Shown here in pieces: positions 20,844 to 33,506 of a stretch of DNA of 64,000 bases (its first letter is position 1; each line of letters begins with the position of its first letter). The notes below the pieces were generated by a model. That model did not search any database and was not told the DNA's origin. It was given only the letters and a program-made list of their open reading frames with translations. The position numbers and the translations under genes are program-made. Location: assembly GCF_002994745.2 (NCBI RefSeq), contig NC_037090.1, positions 29,122,501 to 29,186,500 on the forward strand, read 5' to 3'. The DNA is from Rosa chinensis (taxonomy: Eukaryota > Streptophyta > Magnoliopsida > Rosales > Rosaceae).

Positions 20844-23800
20844 ATGGAGGACCGATCAAGAACTGGGTTGCACGATTTTACTAGGGCTTCAAGAAAGGCT
20901 GAAGAATCAGGTTTGTTGATTCATCTTTTCAAGTCTTTTTCGTTTTGGTTTTACGGTATGTGGGTTTGGTGATTTAATAGAAAAAGAAGAAATGGGTACG
21001 ATTTGTGGTGTGGTCACAATTCTTGTCAAGCAAGAACAATTGGCTTAATCGAATTGATTTTCTTGCTAAGTTTGCATTTTGTTTAGAACACAGATTTTCT
21101 GGGTGGGTCAATTATTCCATTGTTAATTGCTACATTTGGTGAATTTGGCAGCCTGGAGGCGATTTCAAGCAGTTGAGTGGCTTGAGAGCTTTGTGGGTCC
21201 ACTTGGCATACCGAACCAGCCATCGGAGAAGGAGTTCATTTCTTGCCTGAGAAATGGTCTCATCCTATGCAATGCCATAAACAAGATTCAACCCGCATCA
21301 GTGCCCAGGGTACTTCAATTTTCTATCCCCGGATTATTGTGTTTTCTCCTCTTTTTCGTTAATGAGAAGAAAATGAAAGTGATATAATGCCTTTTATGTG
21401 TTCATCGAAAAATATCATATTCTTATATGTTTATTATTATCATTTTAAGGTGGTGGAGAGCCAAATACCTTTACAATCACTAAGCAGGGAATCTCAACCA
21501 TTGCCTGCATATCAGTACTTTGAGAATGTCCGAAACTTTCTGGTTGCTGCTGAAGAGTTAAAGCTGCCTGCTTTTGAAGCCTCTGACCTTGAAAGGGTAG
21601 ATTATCTGCGTATACTACATGTTAAATGTTAACAGCACCTGCATTATTACACACATTGTTTCAGGGAAAGTTGTTGATTGTGTTTTATGTCTCAGGATAC
21701 ATTGGACGCAGGGTCTGCAGGGAAGGTCGTTGATTGTGTTTTAGCCCTTAGATCCTATAATGAGTGGAAGCAGATGAGCAATGGGAATGGATGTTATAAA
21801 CATATAAAATCTCCCTTAGTTATGCATTCTGCCAATAGAATGCATTCAAGACCCCCAGCTATGGTCTCCTCGCACTCTTGCAGGAACTTGGATATGTCTG
21901 CTGGACTTGATAGACAACTATCGATCGAGGATGACAAACGGAAACCTGAAGGTTTTATTGGTTTCTTTTCCTTTATTTTATCCATCCATGTATTTCAACT
22001 TATGCTTACTCTCATCCACAGATAGGAAAATTATCAACAGAAATTACTTAAAATGATAAAATTTATACAGTGACACATGTTATGGTTATTAATGAGGACG
22101 CATTGTTATGTTGATAAGAAATATCTAATATCAAACAAGTAATAATATAAACCCATATTTAGGTTCATTTATTGGTCTAGTTGCATATATAGTAAGATTT
22201 TATAAGAAACATAGTGTAATAGTTATTTCTTTTCAATCTCGATGCTAAGATTTGAAGATAGAGTTTCAATATTGAATGATATAGAAACAAACTAATCTTC
22301 TTTACTGTTAGTAGATATGATAACATCAACTTCAAAATTGCTGCCATGCTTATATGCAATCCTCATACTAGTAGGCTAATGGTCTTCAATTTCTCCCCCT
22401 AACGTTTGTTCTATCTGTTACTTTTTGTGATGCAGTGGATTCTATAGAATCTGTTGTCAAGTTAATTGCTACTTCTATGGTTGACATAAAGGAAAACATT
22501 GATGATAACCTTCTTGCTTCCTACCATAACGGAGATCTGGTAATGTTATCTTTCTTTTTGTTTTTCTATTTTTTTTTTCTTTTTTTTCTTTCAGTTAATA
22601 AGTGCTGCACTATGGACATGGTTTCAAGTTAAGATTCATCTCACTTAACCAACTTCTTCTGCTGCAGGATGCTGTTAGTGTCTTTAGAAGGATCATGACA
22701 AGTTGTCTAGAGGAACATTTTCAAAAGAAGTTACCTGAGGTTAGTTTGATTTGAGCCTTCGAAGAATTCTTTTTCTCTGTGAATAGTTCCAAAACAAGCA
22801 ATATTGATATTTAGTTATTTTAGCATAATGTGCCTATGAGGTATTTATGGAAAGTTTATACCTCAATTAGATCTATAATATTGTTCAATCCGAACAAAAG
22901 TTGCGTTTACTTAGGGTTTACAAGTTTACAACCACTGTTCCAGATGCTCTTTTCTTGTACACAGCCAACTATACAGAATTCTGTAACTATTATTACTTTT
23001 CATCCATATTTTAATTGGTTGAGTTTTTATGTTCTGCTACTGTCTTTAGTCTTTACATACATGAAGTATGTCAACTTGATAGTATTCGTTTGGTCTTGTG
23101 TATAAACAGTTGGAGTGTACGTTAAAAGAATCCTCCAAAGGAAGAAGCAGCTCACCTGCACATTCAACATCTATTCCTCTAGAGGATATATCTGCTGTTG
23201 AAAATTCAAGAGTATGTCCCTCATATATTAAGCATTCTTTATGCAATCAATGTACTTGGAAAGTGGTAATGGTTAGACACCATGTTCTAAGTTACGTCTA
23301 TAATGCATTGTGAGGGTTATTCCTGCATTATACAGTTCATGTAGTCTACAATTTAGGGAGTTCATTTCATTCTGCAGAGTCCTCTTTATAAGAGGAATAG
23401 CACTGCAACATACTTATGCATACTAATACGCTCGCGCACAGACACACACAATCACATGTATAACAACAAAGCTGATGTAAAGTAACCCTTTCCCCCCCTC
23501 TTGAGCTAGCCTTTACTATGGTGTTATCTGATGAACATCTCCTAGATTCTGAAGTTTCTTTATTTTCATCTTTTCAATAGTGCTGCAAAGCTTGTTTGAG
23601 AAAGGGTAACTGCAACCACCGGCTTCTATTTCAAATGCAAGAGAAAGAACTAGTGGTAGGTCGTTCTTCCTTTTTTTTATTTCTTTATGTGTTTCTGTAT
23701 GCCTAGTAGCTTTTCAGTAAAAGTTAATCTAAGTTTGGTTTGTGTTGTGCCATGGCTTTGGAAAAACTTCAATTTGTATCAGACTCGTTGCTTTTCTAAA

Positions 23801-23850
23801 AAGTGCTTTTAAGTGTATGACCTTTTAGCATAAGATAGTACTTTATAAGA

Positions 23851-23888
<38 letters not shown>

Positions 23889-26800
23889 ATAAAAACTAGC
23901 AAGTTACGGACTCTTGGTCGTACAAATTTATTTCAGTATAAATGAAAATATATTGATCTTACAATTTTTCTAGCAAAATGATTAATCGACTAGCATTGTG
24001 GATTTATTGCATATATATGTACTGTGGTTAATCTTATTGGTGTTCACTCGGCAGGATCTAAAGGCATTGTGGTTAAGTGCAAAAACAGAGTTCGAAGACC
24101 TACAATCCCAGCTGCACAGTGATTTGAAAGACTTGGGTATGTCCTACTTTTAGGGAGCTAAAGTCATCTGCCCTCTTGGCTAATTACCTTTTCCTTTCCA
24201 CTTACAGACTTACAAATATTTAATCTGAAACAAGCATCATCCTTCATTTTATTATGGGTAAACCAGAAATGAGATTTTCAGATGTCTTTTCCAACTTCAT
24301 TTCTAATCTTCACTACCAACATCAACCATGATCTTGAGGAATCACATGCAAGATACTGTGTAGTGTTTGAAATATATGTAGCCATAGGTAATGTCATAGT
24401 CATTTCTGCATCCTCTTTCCAAGTTCCCCATTTTTTATATTTTATGGAAATTATGATGGATGAAATGTTCTATGTGCAATATTAATTTTATTTTTTTATT
24501 TTATTTTCTTTTTGAAACTTAATCTTGCTTGTTCTCTTTGTGAGTTCAGGGACACAGGTACAAGAGCTGTCTGCTGCTGCTCTTGGCTATCATAAGGTGG
24601 TGCAAGAGAATAGAAAACTGTACAACATGGTTCAGGATTTGAAAGGTTGGTAAACTGCATCCTAAACCCTAAACAAAAATGTAGCCATGCTGTTATACTT
24701 TGGGTTTGACAACGAATAAGATTTAGTAATATTATCTTGGTTAAAATTTCTTCAGGTAATATTAGAGTCTACTGCAGGATTAGGCCGTCCTTCAATTGTG
24801 AATCCAAAAACATTATAGATTTCATTGGAGGGGATGGATCACTTGTGATCCTGGACCCTGCAAAGCCCCAGAAGGATGGAAGGAAAGTTTTTCAGTTCAA
24901 TCAAGTGTTTGGTCCAGCTGCTACCCAAGGTACTTTCTAGTGGGTTTTCTACATCAACCTTGTTTCCATCACCAGTTTCGATTTAACAATATTGAAGTTT
25001 CTTTTCAGATGAGGTTTTCAAGGACACTCAACCTTTGATCAGGTCTGTGATGGATGGCTACAATGTATGCATATTTGCTTATGGTCAAACTGGATCAGGC
25101 AAAACACATACCATGGTAAGATACAATTCAACTGCTTCAGTTGGTTATATTGCAATTTCCCATCTGGCCCGTTATTTCAAATTTTAAATATTAGGCTGAG
25201 TATTCTGTATCTTGGAGGAAGAATTTACAGTTGGATTTTGTCTACATTGCGCATTTGTGCATATGTTGCTTAATATAAGAAAATCAGACAATTGTTTTTC
25301 TACTCTGGTCAGGCTTTTTAAATATGAAGTCTGAACTAACATTTTCTATGCTTTTACAGAGTGGTCCATCTGGTGGGTTAACTAGCGACATGGGGATTAA
25401 TTATCTAGCTCTCAACGATCTCTTCCAGATGTCAAAAAGAAGGAAGGATATCATACATTATGACATTCATGTTCAAATGGTTGAAATTTACAATGAACAA
25501 GTACGAGATCTTCTTGTACAAGATTCATGTACTGTCAAATATCCTTTCATATTGGTTATTTATCTTACTTTAAACATTTATCTTATTGGAAAGAAAAACT
25601 GGCCACGTTCATTTTGTGTATCCTTAACAATTCACAAATTAGAGATCCGGAGCTGCACCGGTGATAATGGCTTGAGTATTCCAGATGCTACAATGCATTC
25701 AGTGAATTCAACCACTGATGTTCTTAACCTCATGAAATACGGTGAGGTGAATCGAGTTGTCAGTACTACTGCAATGAATAACCGCAGTAGCCGTTCCCAT
25801 AGGTCAGTATCTAGCAGCGGAGTTATTTTAATTGTTTCTCTTATAAGAAACAACTTACCAGTGACTTACTACCATATCTAAAAGTATCTAATGCTCAAAT
25901 GCTACTTAAATGAAAAATAAAGGAGAAGCAATATATCAATAATTTTGTGTCACTGATGTATTGGTTTGGTATGTTTGTAGTGTCCTGACTGTCCATGTGC
26001 ATGGAAAAGATACAACTGGAGGTACTTTCCACAGTTGCCTTCATTTAGTTGACCTGGCGGGAAGTGAACGGGTGGACAAATCTGAAGTTACAGGAGACAG
26101 GCTCAAAGAGGCACAGTATATCAACAAGTCTCTTTCTTGTTTAGGAGATGTTATTACAGCCTTGGCTCAGAAGAATTCTCACATCCCTTACAGAAACAGC
26201 AAACTCACACTTTTGTTGCAAGGCTCTTTAGGTTGGTAACAGCCCTCACTATTGTTGTTATTTTTTTTTTTTCTATTTTTTTTTGTTTAGATTGGAGAAC
26301 TCTGACTTAGCCTAGTGGGCCTGTTCTTCACCACTTGGTAATTGGGATAACCCAAAGGGCATGTGCTCACTATTGAGTTTGATCATGCTACAATAAAGAC
26401 ACTATTTCTTAACACTTTCAATGCTGAGATATTAGGGAACTGTTTGCTTATTTTGTAAGTAGACCATCATGTATTGATTTCAGGAGTGCATTTACTGATA
26501 CAACCTTATTTTTGGGACTTGTACTTCAGGTGGACATGCTAAAACTTTAATGCTTGCTCATGTGAGTCCAGAAGAAGATTCTTTCAGTGAAACGGTTAGT
26601 ACCTTGAAGTTTGCTCAGAGGGTTTCCACTGTTGAACTTGGTGCTGCTTGTGCAAACAAGCAGAGTGGTGAGGTTATGCAACTCAAAGAACAGGTGGACA
26701 CTTTTTACTAAATTTGGTTTGATTAATTCCTTTATCTAAATGCATGCTTAAATTTTAGGGTATTAGCAAGTATCACAGCTGGCTGGACACTAAAACATGT

Positions 26801-28171
26801 ATTCCAAATTTTTCAGATTGAGAGCCTGAAAAAGGCATTAGCAAACAAGGAAGCTCAGAGTATACAGTTCAACAAAACCTGGGACAAACCAGGAGCAGTG
26901 ACTGAGAGGACTCCTCAACGCACCAGAAGATTAAGCATTGAAAATTGCAGTACTGCAAAGACTGAGAAAGCACAGAACCCTGAAGACAGAAAGGGATCAA
27001 AAAGTCCTTTGCCAACTCGTTTAAGAAGATTGAGCTTGGAAGGCCCAAGATCTGTTAAGAAGGATGGTCTTCGGATATCACATGACGTGGGGAAATCCTC
27101 CCTACCATCTAAGGTAATGGAGGAATATGGTCAACTTCACGGTTCAGAAGCAGTCGCAAAGCCAGTTGGGCATTTCAGCAATCATGATGCCACATTGGAA
27201 GTGCATCGTACCAAAGCTCCTCGAAGTCCCACAAGCGCTTCCTATCAGAAGCAAGTGTTAGATGCTAATAGTAGAAGACCAAAAACACCTGAACCTCGTC
27301 CCAGGACTCCTCTTAGTCCAACAAGTGTTACCTATCAGAAGAGAGTGCCAGAAACAGATGGTAGAAAACAAGTTCCTCTTCCTCAGCCACCAACGACTCC
27401 TGAGTCTCATCCCAAGGCCCCTCGAAGTCCAAGGATGACCTATCAGAAGCAAGGGACACAAATTCCTGTTCTGCGGATTCCATCAACACCTGAACCTCCA
27501 AGATTTGCTACAAATGAGGTACAGCTTGTTATGGAAAGCAAGGGCAGTCTTTCAACGGGTTATGTAACACCTAATTTGACAAGTAGCACAACTGGAAAAG
27601 GATCACAGATAAGGAGATCCTTGCGGACCATTGGAAAACTGATTAATGGCTCTGAGAAGAGGTGAGTGAAACTGATGGAATCTGCATTTTTTATTTTTAT
27701 TTTTTATTTTTGATTATGATAGTATATGACTTTGTTATCTCAGTATTATATATTGCTTTGATATCTCATAGTACAAATTCATATTGGATACTGTTAAAAT
27801 TTACTACTGTTTGCCCATTTTTTATTAACACTAGCCATATTGCAGGAACCAGCAACCTATGATGGAAACACATTCAACAACTAAATGTGCAGGCAATTTG
27901 AATGATGAGAAATCACAGATTACTAGTAGTGCAAGAACTCTGAGGCGGCAATCATTAACAGGCATTCCAACATCAGGATCTGCCCGACGATCCTCTCTTG
28001 GAGGGAAGCCAGAAGACACTAGTACGTAACTTCATTACATTCCAGGAGTTTTTACAATTGAGAATTGTCATAGTTACCTGTGGTCTTTGCTTTGTAGGTG
28101 TAAATGACAAGAGAGCCAAAACACCTCCACCCGTCTGCTCGTCAACGAAAAATAACAAGCGGTGGCTTTAG
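20844..28171 (+). CDS. KIN14: Kinesin-14 motor protein with calponin-homology domain (KIN-14/KCH type)
   Basis: Nineteen coding exons: 20844-20910, 21152-21309, 21450-21596, 21696-21951, 22436-22539, 22668-22739, 23110-23211, 23581-23655, 24055-24136, 24550-24645, 24756-24929, 25009-25115, 25360-25538, 25638-25802, 25981-26231, 26530-26693, 26817-27661, 27846-28021, 28098-28171. They total 3294 nt, or 1097 aa. A further intron (20719-20833) lies in the 5' UTR. The N-terminal calponin-homology domain (about residues 20-155, [12 protein letters not shown]) should bind actin. A linker follows, then the motor (about 387-720) with [11 protein letters not shown]-loop [16 protein letters not shown] switch I and DLAGSE switch II. 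The N-I-R-V neck joined to the motor's N side is the kinesin-14 arrangement, usually minus-end directed. The basic, proline-rich tail holds repeated SP/TP motifs. The gene looks intact; symbol given at family level only. Confidence 0.93.
23853..23886. repeat. (AT)n microsatellite in kinesin intron 8
   Basis: An uninterrupted AT dinucleotide run of about 34 bp inside the intron 23656-24054. Confidence 0.9.
25539..25637 (+). other. Candidate U12-type (minor spliceosome) intron of the kinesin gene
   Basis: The 5' end reads ATATCCTTT, the exact U12-type donor consensus. TCCTTAAC at 25621-25628 matches the U12 branch-point consensus and lies about 10 nt from the 3' splice site, the spacing such introns need. 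No convincing GT donor exists here. Removing 99 nt joins DSCTV to KLEIRSC, a continuous motor sequence. The repeated A bases leave the exact ends ambiguous by up to 2 nt (AT-AA, AA-CA or AA-AC give the same mRNA). The intron is in-frame and stop-free, so its retention would add 33 residues. Confidence 0.7.
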
Positions 28172-28467
28172 ATCATGTGAAAAATTGAAAGTGAAAAATG
28201 TTGTTCTGCTTTGACTCGAAGCATCTGTTGACATTAGCATACACCAACAATCAACCGCAGGAGACTTTCTGACTGGTTATGGTACTCTTACAATGCTCAA
28301 CACCCTGCCCTTGTTTAGAAGATGGCCGCTAACATGTGATCCATAGCTGATCTATCTGACTTTAGACCACATTTTTGTCTGCTACTTTCTTACATGTTGT
28401 CTGATCTATCTGATCTACTTTCCCTATGTAGTTGTAATACTTGGTTTGATCCATGATTAGTTCTGTT

Positions 28468-28473
28468 AATAAA
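28468..28473 (+). terminator. Candidate polyadenylation signal of the kinesin gene
   Basis: AATAAA about 300 bp after the stop codon, followed by a T-rich stretch. This is the first canonical signal downstream. Confidence 0.5.
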
Positions 28474-28794
28474 GTGATTCATTTTTCAAGTTCATGCTAC
28501 ATTCTGTTCTGCTTGTTTTATGTGACTGGGCCGAAAGTTTGAGAGAATCTTGTCATTTTTAAAGCAATGTTATTTTCACACGATTGCGTATCTGACAATT
28601 CAACAGCTCATCATTTAGCTTCCTTAGACAGTCGAATGGGACAATTGAAATCGGAAATTGACTCAAAATTAAAGATTTTATATTCAATTAGATTTCCCTT
28701 TTAATATATTTGTTCTCCTGGTCAATTTAATTTCATTTCCCCTCAAATATATCAAAAACAAAAACATAAAATAAACAAAACCCAGTAAAATATA

Positions 28795-28975
28795 TCCATT
28801 ACCATTTGGTTTAGTGGTATAAGTCTTTCTTTCGTAAGTTGGAGGTCGATCGTGAGTCGAAATAGACTAGTTGTATATGAATTATTGATGTGATGATAAA
28901 AAAACATGCTAGTAGAATATTTATTGACCCAAATAAAATCTTTATCGACTCCCAATCTACATTTTTTTTGTGACA
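28795..28975 (+). repeat. Possible tRNA-derived SINE remnant
   Basis: TTTGGTTTAGTGGTATAAG resembles a pol III A box (TGGYNNAGTGG). About 40 bp later GGTCGATCGTGAGTCGAA resembles a damaged B box. No clear tail or TSD was found, so this is a weak call. Confidence 0.3.
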
Positions 28976-29066
28976 TTGGAGGTGATCGAACTCCTGACCT
29001 AGTCTAGTCCTAACTCAACTCTCTACCCTCCCGCACCAACTCCTAATAAAAATTTTCTAACCCTCG

Positions 29067-29333
29067 ATGTGGGCAAAATACATTATTACTGACCCTAATA
29101 ATGTTTGCTTCAGATGTCATAATGCTGTTGAAACTTCCCTACATGCAATATGGGACTGTGATAGCAATATTGCAGGGTGGGCGAAAACATCTTTTGATGT
29201 TCTTTGGCAACAACAATGTGGTTCTTTTATAGAACACGGTTTGATAGGGCTGTATCAATCCTGCCTCAAGATAAATTGCAAATGTTGGTTATGTTGTGTT
29301 GGTTTATATGGACAAAACGAAATGATGTGTTAG
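29067..29333 (+). pseudogene. LINE zinc-binding (zf-RVT) fragment
   Basis: The frame reads CFRCHNAVETSLHAIWDCD and then a W-rich segment. C-x2-C-x5-E-[ST]-x2-H-x2-x2-C is the signature of the zinc-binding region that follows the reverse transcriptase in plant L1-type LINEs. The start and the rest of the protein are missing. An RNase H-like piece of the same kind of element, also on the plus strand, appears at 32986. Confidence 0.6.
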
Positions 29334-29562
29334 TGGTTGGTATGAGAAGGCAACTTAACAGTAGTTAGCACGTCTACGCTTCAAGCACATTAAGAACAAG
29401 AACGCCCAGTTGGTGTTTTCAAAACCAGAGGATCCCTTGTCAACCTCCTCCCAGTTGGTGTTTTCAAAGCCAACCGTGCTTAAGCTTTAAATGGGCGGCC
29501 TAGTCAAAGGGGCGCTTGAGTGGTTCTAAAATTCTCTAGTACAATTTTTTTTTTGAGGGGGG

Positions 29563-30429
29563 GGTTGCTAAATAAACCCAGCAAATTTCTTAGTATACCC
29601 AACACACAAGTTTATTATTTATTTCCAACTTTACCCCTAATAGAACCCAACACCAACTTTCCATCATCATGATTTCACTTCCACATAGCTTCAATTCTTT
29701 CGAAGAACCTCAGTTTGTGTTCTCCCTCTGAGGCTCCGATCATTGGCCCATAAATATAGATTAATAGTTCCAGTTGGCCAAAACTAGTTGGACATATATA
29801 ATTTCATCAATGAAAGTTTAGTGCAGTGCAATCATACGCGCGCCCACTTGATTCTTGATGAAACTTAGTTTGCTTCGTTGCATCTAGATGTTTATGGAGA
29901 GTTCCTTTTCATATAGTTGCAATTGATTTGCTACTGGGCAGTGGGATCAATTGGATCTCAAATGGTATTTTCCTCGATCTTGACATGGAATTCTTTCATC
30001 TAGAGTAAATAACCTAAACAATGAAAATCCTTAACAAGCTAATTGGAATTTACTCAACTGTTGAAATCATGCCAACATGAAACATGGCTGTTTTACTTCA
30101 GTTAGAGAATTTCACCAAATGGAGTGTTGATGGATTTCTGGGAAAGATCAGTTCAAGACCCTCGGTGGTTTCAGTTCAAGACTTCAAGGGCAATAGGAAC
30201 CGCCTCAATCTCGGTGCTTCTTTTGTTTCAGGTCGTCGTCGGCAAACAATAGCAAACCTAATGACGATTATTTGGGTATGCACCAGCATCAAATTAAACT
30301 CGAAGAGGACGTTCTTGAAATATAAATCTTTGCTGGGTGTATTATAATGAGGGCAAAGTTGGAAAACACAAGAGAATTTTTTATTTGCTGGGTATACTAA
30401 GAAATTTGTTGGGTTCAAATAGAAAGACC
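29563..30429. mobile_element. Mutator-like inverted-repeat element
   Basis: The left end reads GGTTGCTAAATAAACCCAGC, then AAATTTCTTAGTATACCCA. The reverse complement of the right end gives GGTCTTTCTATTTGAACCCA, then the same AAATTTCTTAGTATACCCA, then TTCCAACTTTGCCC. The inverted repeats exceed 70 bp with good identity, as in Mutator-like elements. Flanking T-runs (TTTTTTTTG / TTTTTTTGG) may be the TSD but are low complexity. The interior has no transposase. Confidence 0.7.
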
Positions 30430-30512
30430 TTTTTTTGGGTTATAAGGCGGTGGAGTGGAGTAATTGATTGTTTTTTTTCCCCTAGTAGTTCATCATCTAT
30501 AAGCTCTCAAAG

Positions 30513-31087
30513 TGTTAGAAAAATGTGGCTCAGATTAGAGCCCTTTGTAATCTGACATAAAAAAAGTGGAGTTATTCTTGACGAGACCTTTTGTACTAAA
30601 ATCTCATACATGTTCTCCACCCAAGTAGCTAAAGTGAGGTGACTATCGACATTATTAGACATATGTGTGTGAGACTTATTCGCTGCTTCCTCACAACAAG
30701 TGTTATCAGAGCACAAGCAACACTTGAGATTGTGTTTCTTACAGTCGAGTTGCAATTTGGAGGAGCTCCTGTTTGAGTTGGAATAACAAGATTTGGAATT
30801 TGGATCTTTGTGATCAAAGAGCAATTGGAATTTGGATTGTGAGACAATTGGAGATGGCTTGAATCATACCAAGGTGAATATTGTTGGAAAGACGTGGCTT
30901 AGATCAGAACCATTTAGAATTTCACATCAAAAAAATGAAGAGTCATCCTCGAGTGATAAGAAATAGTCTCACATATACTACTGCCGATGTCCTTTGTATT
31001 GAAACTCCATGCATGTTCTCCACCGGGGTAGTTAAAATTGGGGGAGTAAGACTGTGTGCGGGGCCTATTGGCCACTTCCGTACAACA
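30513..31087 (+). mobile_element. TRIM-like miniature LTR retrotransposon
   Basis: Two diverged direct repeats of about 190-206 bp start TGTTRGAAA and end ACAACA, at 30513-30698 and 30882-31087. Shared blocks include GTGGCTYAGAT, CATGTTCTCCACC and CACAACAAGTG. Just after the first, TGTTATCAGAGC (30701-30712) differs by one base from the initiator-Met tRNA primer-binding site TGGTATCAGAGC. The internal part is only about 180 bp with no coding, which defines a TRIM. The LTRs differ a lot, so the copy is old. Confidence 0.65.
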
Positions 31088-31131
31088 AGTGGAGAGTGTT
31101 TTGGTTGAGGAGGTTAAGTCACTTATGTGCT

Positions 31132-31133
<2 letters not shown>

Positions 31134-31179
<46 letters not shown>
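31134..31179. repeat. (TA)n microsatellite
   Basis: About 46 bp of uninterrupted TA repeats. A second shorter (TA)n tract occurs at about 32465-32489. Confidence 0.9.
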
Positions 31180-31184
<5 letters not shown>

Positions 31185-32985
31185 CACAATAAACTAATAT
31201 GGCTCCTCAATTAGTATGTAGTCCATAATGGAGGGTTATATTGTTGGTTAAACGGAGAGACTAACTCACAAATTATATTCAATATAATATGTCTGTAACC
31301 TTTTGTTTTGAGCAGAGTTGGTATTATGTCCTCCCATTGTATTCAATTTAAATGAAATAATATTGGTGTAAGTCTCCAAACTTGATTGGATTCTGAACTC
31401 TCTCTTTGAACCAAAAAAAAAAAAAAATTGAACATTAATAAAACATTTTTTAATACTTATAAATGAATATTTTTTTTTTCAATAATGTAATTTACTAATC
31501 TCCAATAAAAGAATCATTGGCGAAATAAAAATAAAATGTGAAGACCAATTGCCTGTATACATGTCACGCCCCAGACCCAATGTCAGTGGATTTTAAACAC
31601 CTAACGCTGAATCCGAGGTGTGAGTGTTGCAAAGCAGAATGTAAATAAACTCTTCCTTCTAGACTCGTCTTGCTTAGTTCTTCTCGAAACTCGTGTCACA
31701 CCTGAACAAAAGTCTATAGGGTGAGCTTACACTCAGTAGAGCCAAATCTTTTTAAGTCATTATTATCTAGATGTCACTATCAGTTACTCTACTTTTTATT
31801 TCTATCTTCAACTACGAGAAGAAGAATGAATCAAAATCACATGATATTGCTCTTATGAGTAGGTCTCTCCTCCACCAAAATTAATCAAAGGGTTGATTCT
31901 CGATCTTGATATGTTGCTGGAATCCCTTTGAATTTGCTAAAAGAAGGATTTCAAGGGATTGGAAGATCGAGTAATATCTTCCAGTAATAACTATATCATA
32001 ATATTCAATGAATTTAGTTTAAGGAAATTCTAAATTAGATTGTTTTGAATTTATTTTTGTATTAAATGATGGGCCATGTATAGAAATTATTATTTTTACT
32101 TAATTATTTTAGTTAAATTATAAAACTATATGGCAATATAAGGAAATTTCGAGAAAAAAAAAGTTTTTTTTTTTTAATGTTATATTAGGAGAGGTAAGAA
32201 GATTATTTATTATTATTATTTTTTCCATTTTGCTCTCTTTGTCTTTATTTGTCTTTTCATATGGCTTGATAAAGTCTATTAATAATTGAAAAAAGTTGGA
32301 TGTCCAAATATCAAATTTGGAAGTCCAACTCATAAATTCTTTCCCTGTGGTTTGGTCTGATACATGCAAGATTAAATGTTTTGCTACATGGTAGGGCCTC
32401 CAAAATTTGGGTTTAAACTTAGGTCCTTCCTTGGACCAAATCCGATCCAACTTTTAAGTTTCAGGTATATATATATATATATATATATAGGTCCATTTTT
32501 TTTCCAACCACTACAATTTAGTTTGATTGATTTTGGACCTAGATTTGGTTTTGGACTCAAATATGGGTCCCCACTGTTGATGCTCTAAACATTCCATCTA
32601 AGATAAAAAAAATAAAAATAAAAAAAATAAAAATTTAGTTGGCCCTTGTTATCTGATCAAAACAAAGGATAGATTATCTAGATTTTGAGTTTTAGATGAT
32701 AACACTAGTCCTCTTTGTCAAAGTGATAATGAAACTGCTAATTATTCTTTTGACACTTATTCTTTTACTATGGATTTCAGGAAGATTGGTCAGCGTGCTT
32801 GATAATTCTCTTGATTAGAATTCAGGCATGTTTATTGAACAGGGCTGTGATAGTTATACTACTGCAGTTGGTCATTCCTATAATGATTATAACAGGAATC
32901 CATGAGGTTCAATCATAAACCATCCCGCCACCATTATGTGATAACCTCCTCTAAATAATTCTGTCAAAAAAAAAAAAAATCAGCA
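31180..32985. other. Repeat-derived intergenic sequence
   Basis: No gene. TGTCACGCCCCAGACCC at 31562 and the following 180 bp look like the start of a Gypsy LTR that is otherwise missing. The segment up to 31425, ending in AATGAAATAATATTGG and a poly(A), looks like the 3' end of a non-LTR element. The remainder is AT-rich and unassigned. Confidence 0.35.
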
Positions 32986-33260
32986 GTGACGAATTTTGTC
33001 ATTCAAGATTGCAACGGAGCACTTATTGTTGCTGACTCTAGAAGGATTATTGAGGCTTCAGTACCTATGGTTAAAGCTCTTGCTCTCAGAGACAGTCTTC
33101 TTATTAGAGGAAATAAAATTTTCTCAATTAGCGTTTATGTGGAAGGAGATTTTAAGCTACTAATTAACTATATCAACAGTGTGAATAATCCTTCTTGGTA
33201 GTTGATGAAGATTGTTCGTGAAATACATAAATTGACCATCACTATTCAGATAGTAGAATT
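32986..33260 (+). pseudogene. LINE RNase H-like (RVT_3) fragment
   Basis: The frame contains FVIQDCNGALIVADSR, then EASVPMVKALALRDSLL, then VEGDFKLLINYIN, ending in a stop after NPSW. The order D-x-x-G near the start, E/A-x-x-A-L-x-x-[AG]-L, then D-x-x-x-L matches the RNase H-like domain at the C-terminus of plant LINE polyproteins. Truncated at both ends. The zf-RVT fragment at 29067 may come from the same insertion, now separated by later transposons. Confidence 0.5.
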
Positions 33261-33506
33261 TTGGAGGAATACTTTATAGACTTCTAGAGCCCCGGCCTTT
33301 TGTTCGACTGCTTAGGGTCGGATTGCCCTCTAGGTTTTCATATTTAAGCAATTAAGTTGTTGCAGTCTATAGTCTATTTGAATTTGTTTATGTGGTTTTG
33401 CATTTCAATTCTATTAGTGTTCTGTTTGTAGTTTGAATTTAGTTTTTTGCTCTTCATTTCTCTCTTTATTATACGTGGTTGCAGGAGCTTTTATTTTGCA
33501 AAAAAA

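Noticed and set aside
25324..25881. Continuous 185-aa frame across two kinesin exons
   Set aside because: It reads through a 99-nt segment with strong U12 intron signals; the spliced form restores the motor sequence, so it is not taken as one exon.
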